Source of the DNA: Cercis canadensis
Taxonomy: Eukaryota; Streptophyta; Magnoliopsida; Fabales; Fabaceae
Reading direction: 5' to 3'
Length of the DNA: 64,000 bases
NCBI GenBank assembly: GCA_003255065.1
Contig: QAOA01003650.1
Span: forward strand, 349,476-413,475
Both the position numbers and the translations under genes were made by a program. Numbering within the stretch: the stretch's first letter is position 1; the number at the start of each line of letters is the position of its first letter. Below are positions 58,140-64,000 of this stretch, piece after piece. The notes under the pieces were generated by a model. That model was not told where the DNA came from. It searched no databases and was given only the letters and a program-made list of their open reading frames with translations.

Positions 58140-58776
58140 TCTAAGCTATCATTATATCATACTTAATTAATGTGGTGACAGTAAAAATGAAAAACATCTC
58201 CCATAAAAAATTTGGAGACAAGGAATTTTTAATTTTATTGACATCAAGAAAATTTTAAAAAATTAAATTATTTAGTATGAGTTACATTTTTAAATTGTTA
58301 ATAAATTTTGAGTATAATAAAATTAAAAAAATATTAATATTTTAATATTTTTGACACATTTTTTTAATATTATTTTATTTATATATTTTACAAAAAAGTA
58401 GATATTCTAGTACATAATAATAGTCTATTTATTTTTAAAAAATATTTTCTGTTTTGATTTTTTTTTAAATATGTTTCCAACTTTCTATTTTCACATTTTC
58501 ACTTTTAGAAAATATGTTATACATTTTAAGTGATTATTTTTTTATATAAATTTTCAGGACGGTAACAGAATAAAAAAATTGTTATGAAACAGAATTTTTA
58601 GAGAGAAATGTTTTCCATTTTTATCCTACTGCGGACATCTGCGGTTGTGACGTGGCAGGTACTGAGCCAAGAGCACACTTTCCTTGGTCTATTACGTTAT
58701 ATTCATTGTTCTATTTGATTGCTCAAGGAATCAGGATTCAACATTGGACTCATCGAACTAAGGTTAGGTGAAGGCT

Positions 58777-61743
58777 ATGGCAACAAGTTTCAGATCTTCA
58801 ATACTAAATTTATCTTTCTTCTCGCCATCATTACTTGGGATTCTCGTTGCCATATCTCTCGCCACCCCAATTCATGGATTTGAGTTCAAAGAAGCAACCA
58901 TACAGGATTTCCAACGCGCTTTTTGGCGAAACAGAGTCACCTCCACAGAACTCGTTAAGTTATATAAAAATGAAATCCATAGAAGAAACCCGATTCTTGG
59001 TGGTGTAACAGAAGTGAACCCAGATGCAGATTTTCAAGCCATGAAAGCTGACAAAGAGCGTTTGGCTGGGAAGCGAGGGACAAAATTGAGAGGAATTCCT
59101 ATTCTGGTTAAGGATAATATTGCAACCAAGGATAGGATGAACACCACGGCTGGCTCCTTCGCTCTGCTTGGATCCACGGTGGCTCAGGATTCGTTTGTAG
59201 TGAAGAAATTGAGGGAAGCTGGGGCTGTTATTCTCGGAAAAGCTAGCTTAAAAGAGTGGTCTGGTTTCCGGTCAGTGAATATGCCCGGCGGTTGGTCGGC
59301 TAGAGCTGGCCAAGGAATGGTTAATTATCTTCATTATAAACTTACTAATATTCCTTTTTCTTTTTTACTTTACTATAATTCTGAATCTGAATACTCAGTA
59401 GATCTTAATATGTGAACAATGATACTTATTTTACAAAATTGTAGCTTGATTTTTATTTGTAATAATAAATTAATAAAATTGCATGCAGAATCCTTATAAT
59501 TTAAGCCAAGAAGTTTGCGGGTCAAGCAGTGGATCAGCAATATCAGTAGCAGCAAATTTCGCAACAGCAGCACTAGGTACTGAAACTGATGGATCTATTA
59601 TCTGTCCTTCATGCTACAACTCAGTGGTGGGAATCAAACCAACAGTGAATCTTACCAGTAGACACGGAGTGATCCCAATTTCTGCAAGACAAGATTCCGT
59701 TGGGTAGGGAATCAAATTTTAGGGTGTGTTTGATTCTGTTTTTGTTTTTAAAAATAATTATTTTTTGTTTTTGTTTTATTGTTTTTAGAATAATATTTTG
59801 AGAATAAATTTTTAAAACATGTAAAAAAAAAACAATTATATCAAACAACATTTCTTATTTTATTTTTTTCAAAAACAAAAAATAATTTTTAAAAATTGAA
59901 ATCAAATATACCCTTAATTTTTTAAGATGCCTTATATTATATATAAAATATTCTGCTTTCTGTTTTGGTACATCTCAGATAATATATATATACCACTTGT
60001 GTCCACTCATATTATATAAGGTTAAATATTTTTTTGTTTTTATATTATTTTTTAAATGTTATTTTAATTATTAATTTATTTGTTATTATTTTAATTTTCA
60101 AATAATTATTTTGTTTATTAAATTAATTTTTTAAATATTTATTTTTGATGTTATGAAAGATTAATTTAATAAGTGATATAATTATTTGAGAATTAAAATA
60201 ACGTAAATAATTTTTAGTAGACTAAGGTTAAGAATTTTAACAGAAGAATCTTATCGTGTGCGTGACGTAGGACCATAGCTAGGACAGTGGAAGATGCGGT
60301 TCATGTTCTTGATGTCATTGTGGGAAGGGATGACAATGACCCGGGAACTATTCACGCCTCAAAACACATTCCAATTGGTGGTTATGCACAATTTCTTAAA
60401 TCAAGTGGGCTCCAAGGGAAGAGATTAGGAATCTTGAGGAATACAAATGCTTTCAACTTCCCTCACGGATCTGTTGAGAATACGACATATCAACAACTTT
60501 TCCAAATTATAAGGTAACATACAACTATTTTTAATTAAATATTCAACCCATGCTTAATTTCAGGTCGTAATTTTTTTGAAGATCCTTGATAAATCAATTG
60601 GTATCTTTTATATCCCCACTATAGGGACCACATTTGTGGTCAACCATCTAATGAATATATATTTTTAAAGTAAAATATATATTTTTTGTTTTTAAATTAT
60701 TTTTAAAATATTATTTTAGTTATTAATTTATTTTTGATATTATTTTAATCATCAAATAATTATATTATCTATTAAATTAATTATCCGTAGAACTAAAAAT
60801 GATAACTTAAGTGATTGATTTGATGGTCATAATATTATTTAAGGATTAAAGTAACACAAAAAATAAAACATATGTCAAATTTTTTTTTTTCTTTAAATAA
60901 GACATGTACAGTTAGAAAAGGAAGATAGAACCTACTGAAATAAATGGGGGACATGATTAGAAAATTCTAATGGGCCACTTGATTTGAAATTTATTGCATA
61001 GTAATACTCATATTCAAAACCCTATTTATCTTTGATAGTTATTTTGAGATATTAACACGCATACATCTTGTAAATCCAGGGACAAAGGTTCAACTCTGGT
61101 GGATGATATTGTGATTAATGATGATGAAATTTACCACTATGAAATGATAGCTTTGTTAGCTGAGATCAAACGAGACATGAATGCTTATTTAGCAAAGCTT
61201 GAGTCTTCTCGGGTGCGAAACATGGCAGAGATCATAATCTTTAACAATGATCATAAAGAAATTGTAAGTATAAAACAATCTCTGTACTGTCCTTATAATA
61301 CAACAGCACTTTTAACCCTAATGTTTGATCCTGATTTGCAGGAGAAAATCGAAGAATACCCACAAGACATGTTTGTTGTAGCCAACATGACAAACGGTAT
61401 TAATGAGACAGTTCAAGAAGCACTATCAAAGTTAGAAAGCTTCTCCAAAAATGGGTTTGAGAAGATAATGAAAGAGAAGCAACTTGATGCTTTGATGTAC
61501 ATTGGACAGAAATATGTTCCTTTCCTTGCAATTGGAGGGTACCCTGCAATTACTGTCCCTGCTGGTTATAACAATGACAACATGCCTTTAGGTATTAGCT
61601 TCGGAGGACTCAAGTACACAGAGCCTACACTTATTCAAATTGCATATGCCTTTCAACAAGCTACCAAGAAGCGAAGGCCTCCTCCAAATAATTTACAAAT
61701 GATTAAGATGGAAACACAAGGCTTCAAAGCAAAAACTACCTAA
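58777..61743 (+). CDS. Amidase-signature family protein (probable amidase, At4g34880-like), five exons
   Basis: Exons 58777-59319, 59489-59703, 60271-60513, 61080-61263 and 61342-61743 encode 528 residues with GT-AG borders and continuous frame. An upstream in-frame GTG at 58768 is not a credible start. Residues 1-34 are a hydrophobic signal peptide (SPSLLGILVAISLATPIHG), so the protein likely enters the secretory pathway. The amidase-signature Ser-Ser-Lys triad is intact: Lys112 in GIPILVKDNIATKD, cis-Ser about 194 in GSSSGSA and nucleophile Ser217 in GTETDGSI. The C-terminal LAIGGYPAITVPAGY and GISFGGLKYTEPTLI blocks are typical of plant amidases. Substrate is unknown. Exon 4-5 intron is only 78 bp and frame-neutral. 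A broken paralogue lies 1.3 kb downstream. Confidence 0.93.
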
Positions 61744-63091
61744 ATTGCCTTCACTTCACTTTTGATAAGCTTTTTCATCTCTAACTTGAGATGAAAATAG
61801 TTAAAAAAAAGTTGAAGTGATTACCGTGTCTATATATATATATATATGTACATACGTCTATTGTTGAGCTCAAGTATTTGTTTAGAGTTGCCTCTAACCC
61901 TTCTCGGGGAGTTAATTTAGTTTGACTCCTTGAGGAAAATTCTGTAAGAAGCAATCTTAGATTGCTTCTCTTGGAATTGATTCTCCAAAATTGAGAACAA
62001 AATAAGTGCATAGTTGTGTGAATAAAAATTCGAGTAAGTTATTAATTTCAATTGTATAAGAATTTATAATTGTAAAAATTATAGATTGTATATATATTCA
62101 TTATTCATATGTATAAGAAACAGTTTCTATGTTGAAAATGAAGTTGTGGGGACTTAACTTTTCTCTTTCGGTTGGTTCACCGATACCATCAATAACATTA
62201 ATAAGCACAAGGACCCAGCTGGTGGTGTGGTGTGGCTGCATCATATCACTATCTAGTGGAATCTTTTGGAAATTTCATGCCCAAGATGCTCCATGGATTC
62301 CAATTTGTTGGAAGAAGATTCCAAAAGGTTAAGATTGCTTTTCAAATAGTGTACATGTTATTTAACAATGACAGCACTATGAACGGTCCAGCTTTCTCCT
62401 ATTGGAATTTAGAGTTTCATCTTAATTGGCTTTGTTTGATAAACATCTGCATCCATTTTTACAGCATGATTGCACTTTTACAGCATTACTCTAAAAATAT
62501 AATAGCATCAAATTAATATACATTAAGGATGCTTAAGTCCACAATTTGAGGCTATGAGGTGTACTCATTCAGGGGTGGGAGTGGGACTAGGAAGAAAACA
62601 TTAGAGGAGCCAAAATAAAAATTACTAGGGTAAATTACCCATACCTTCTAGCAAGTTTGATGAAATTAGATAGGCTTTTCTTCTATTGAATTTTAAAATT
62701 ACAAAAACTAATTTATCCTATTTTATAATTTACTCAACACAAACATTTTTTTTTTAAAACATTTATCTTGAACTACACATTTATAATTGTTAAAAATAGG
62801 CCAACCCAACCTTATACGAGTTATGGACTAAACGGGCCAGCACTTTTCTAGGTCTCTTCAGCCACCCCAACAAATCTAGAAACAATCTTGGATTGTAGTT
62901 TCATCAATTTCTGTCCTGTTGAAACTATATACTTTGTAGCTGAAAGGTTTCCTCTAGAAAGTAATCCAGTGTTTCAGTTTTCTCCTTTGTTCTTGCAGCA
63001 TTCATGTCCCCACGATTTGCATAAAAGTCATTATCATGCTGCAATAAATATAGAAGACAAGCTTGAGGAATAACTCAACGTTACAGTGCTA
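61744..63091. other. Intergenic region between amidase and amidase pseudogene
   Basis: It contains the amidase 3' UTR, a short (TA)n run near 61832 and AT-rich DNA. The stretch 62150-62340 is less AT-rich and keeps short open frames (for example FGWFTDTINNINKHKDPAGG before a stop) that could be a decayed exon of an unidentified gene. Nothing else is supported. Confidence 0.5.
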
Positions 63092-63296
63092 AAAGATAGA
63101 GAGCGCTTGGCTGGGAAAAGAAGAACTAAATTGAGTGGAATTGCTATTCTGGTTAAGGATAATCAATGACAAGATGAATAACACTGCTGGTTCTTACTCC
63201 CTGTTTGGCTCGGTGGTTCGCGAAGATGCGTTTGTGGTGAAGAAGTTGAGGGAAGCTGGTGCCATTATTGGTCTGCTACAAGTGGCCAAGAAAAGG
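63092..63296 (+). pseudogene. Amidase pseudogene, exon 1 fragment
   Basis: It matches amidase exon 1 from RERLAGKRRTKLSGIAILVKDN, then meets a stop and frameshift (AATCAATGACAAG replaces the IATKDR coding). It continues as MNNTAGSYSLFGSVVREDAF and VVKKLREAGAII, loses about 60 nt that encode the GKASLKEWSGFRS part, and ends with WSATSGQEK at an exon-end GTGAGT matching the intact gene's exon 1 border. The 5' part of exon 1 is absent. Later exons are not seen up to 64000. Intron-like context suggests a tandem genomic duplicate. Confidence 0.85.
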
Positions 63297-64000
63297 TGAG
63301 TTCTATACTTTTATTTCATCAATAACGTACAAGACTAAGAAGTTTCACAATTTTTAATATAAAATTTGGTATTTCTATTTTTTATTGTTATTATTTTATA
63401 ATTATAAAATTGTTAAGACCTTAATAATAATATCCACTTTTTATTATAAAGATTTTTATAGTTAATTAAAAAAATATAGCATATTTTAGGAAAAATATGC
63501 AAAGGTTTTTTCTTTTGTTTCTCACGAGGTAGTCCTTATATTTTTTGTGTGAGATTAATCCTTGCTCGAACTTTGACAATACCCTAATCACTAATGCTTC
63601 AAGGGGAATTCAAACTCCTACATTATCTAAATATGCAAAGGTTTGTATATTTTGTTTTATTTATCCAAAAAATAACCATAATATTCATTACAAGGTATCT
63701 TTACATGACATGCTGAAATTATTCCAGCATGTTCATTTATCCTGTTGCTGCTCATTTTCTCTACTTCACTGTAGTGTTTCTTTAAGTAAAATGGTATATA
63801 TGTTTTAGCGTATCCTCTTTATCAGGTTCAATTTTTGAAAAGTGACTTATTTTCGTAAATATTTTTAATAGTAACCCTTTTACCTATTTATTTATTTATT
63901 TTTACATTATTTTAGTAAATTAGCCCAACTTATCAATCTGATAATTAATGAGAAACTTTTATCTTCTATGACTTGCTTCTTCTCCAGATGATATTTGCAG
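63297..64000. other. AT-rich tail of window after amidase pseudogene
   Basis: It starts like the first intron of the pseudogene (GTGAGTTC). No amidase exon 2 (GSSSGS) or other coding segment was found before the window ends. Confidence 0.6.

Larger units (their letters stand above)
54030..58520. repeat. ~666-bp tandem duplication, second copy split by insertions
   Basis: Copy A (about 54030-54695) and copy B (from 54696) share TGTCTTCTCTAATTG, CTCTATATATAATAT, GGTTACTTGAA.GCAAAAA, AAATTATTCAAACCTCCC and AAAAATGAAAAACATCTCCC in order. In copy B this order is interrupted by the MULE (54791-57842) and by a ~202-bp insert (57938-58139). Copy A lacks both, so it shows the pre-insertion state. Confidence 0.8.

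Overview
This is plant nuclear DNA, almost certainly from a eudicot. The genes are split by short GT-AG introns, intergenic DNA is AT-rich, and the gene set includes a plastid ribosomal protein with a transit peptide, a RETICULATA-related plastid protein, a DYW-class PPR protein and a prolamin-like secreted protein. The transposon relics (copia, LINE, MULE, MITEs) are typical of plants. I cannot name the species. Several single Ns sit between near-identical direct copies, so this is a draft assembly with unmerged contig or haplotype ends.

Layout: 1-2678 is non-coding and holds a LINE relic. The C-terminal half of SMC5 (+, 18 visible exons, 2679-13689) has introns carrying a second LINE relic, a solo LTR with an intact target-site duplication, and a copia fragment cut by an assembly gap. 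It faces the convergent chloroplast ribosomal protein L1 gene (-, 15480-20503). A long AT-rich stretch with a 549-base gap follows. RER4 (+, 26233-30415) comes next, then a degenerate repeat with a cluster of ACACGGCCGTGT palindromes, then an intronless DYW PPR gene resembling Arabidopsis At1g34160 (33283-35010). A decayed RER4 fragment lies just behind the PPR gene. A prolamin-like (DD11/ECA1-type) secreted protein (-, 35775-36209) and a UPF0390/DUF2462 gene (+, 37546-38771) follow. A choline-transporter-like membrane protein occupies 43326-46030 (+).

From 46 to 58.7 kb the window is transposon territory. It contains a fold-back MITE, a 5'-truncated LINE with a 19-bp target-site duplication, a degenerate TIR element, and a 3052-bp Mutator-like element (54791-57842) with ~210-243-bp TIRs, a perfect 9-bp target-site duplication and an internal GRF zinc-finger gene. 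That element sits in one copy of a ~666-bp tandem duplication. The other copy has no insertion and serves as an empty-site reference. The window ends with a complete secreted-type amidase (+, 58777-61743) and a broken amidase paralogue (63092-63296).

The genes are independent housekeeping or lineage loci, not a pathway cluster. Three of them (L1, RER4, and by family expectation the PPR protein) act in organelles. I found no wholly new system. The best-supported discoveries are the MULE with its resident empty site, the LINE with its target-site duplication, the three-copy MITE family, and the RER4 and amidase relics.
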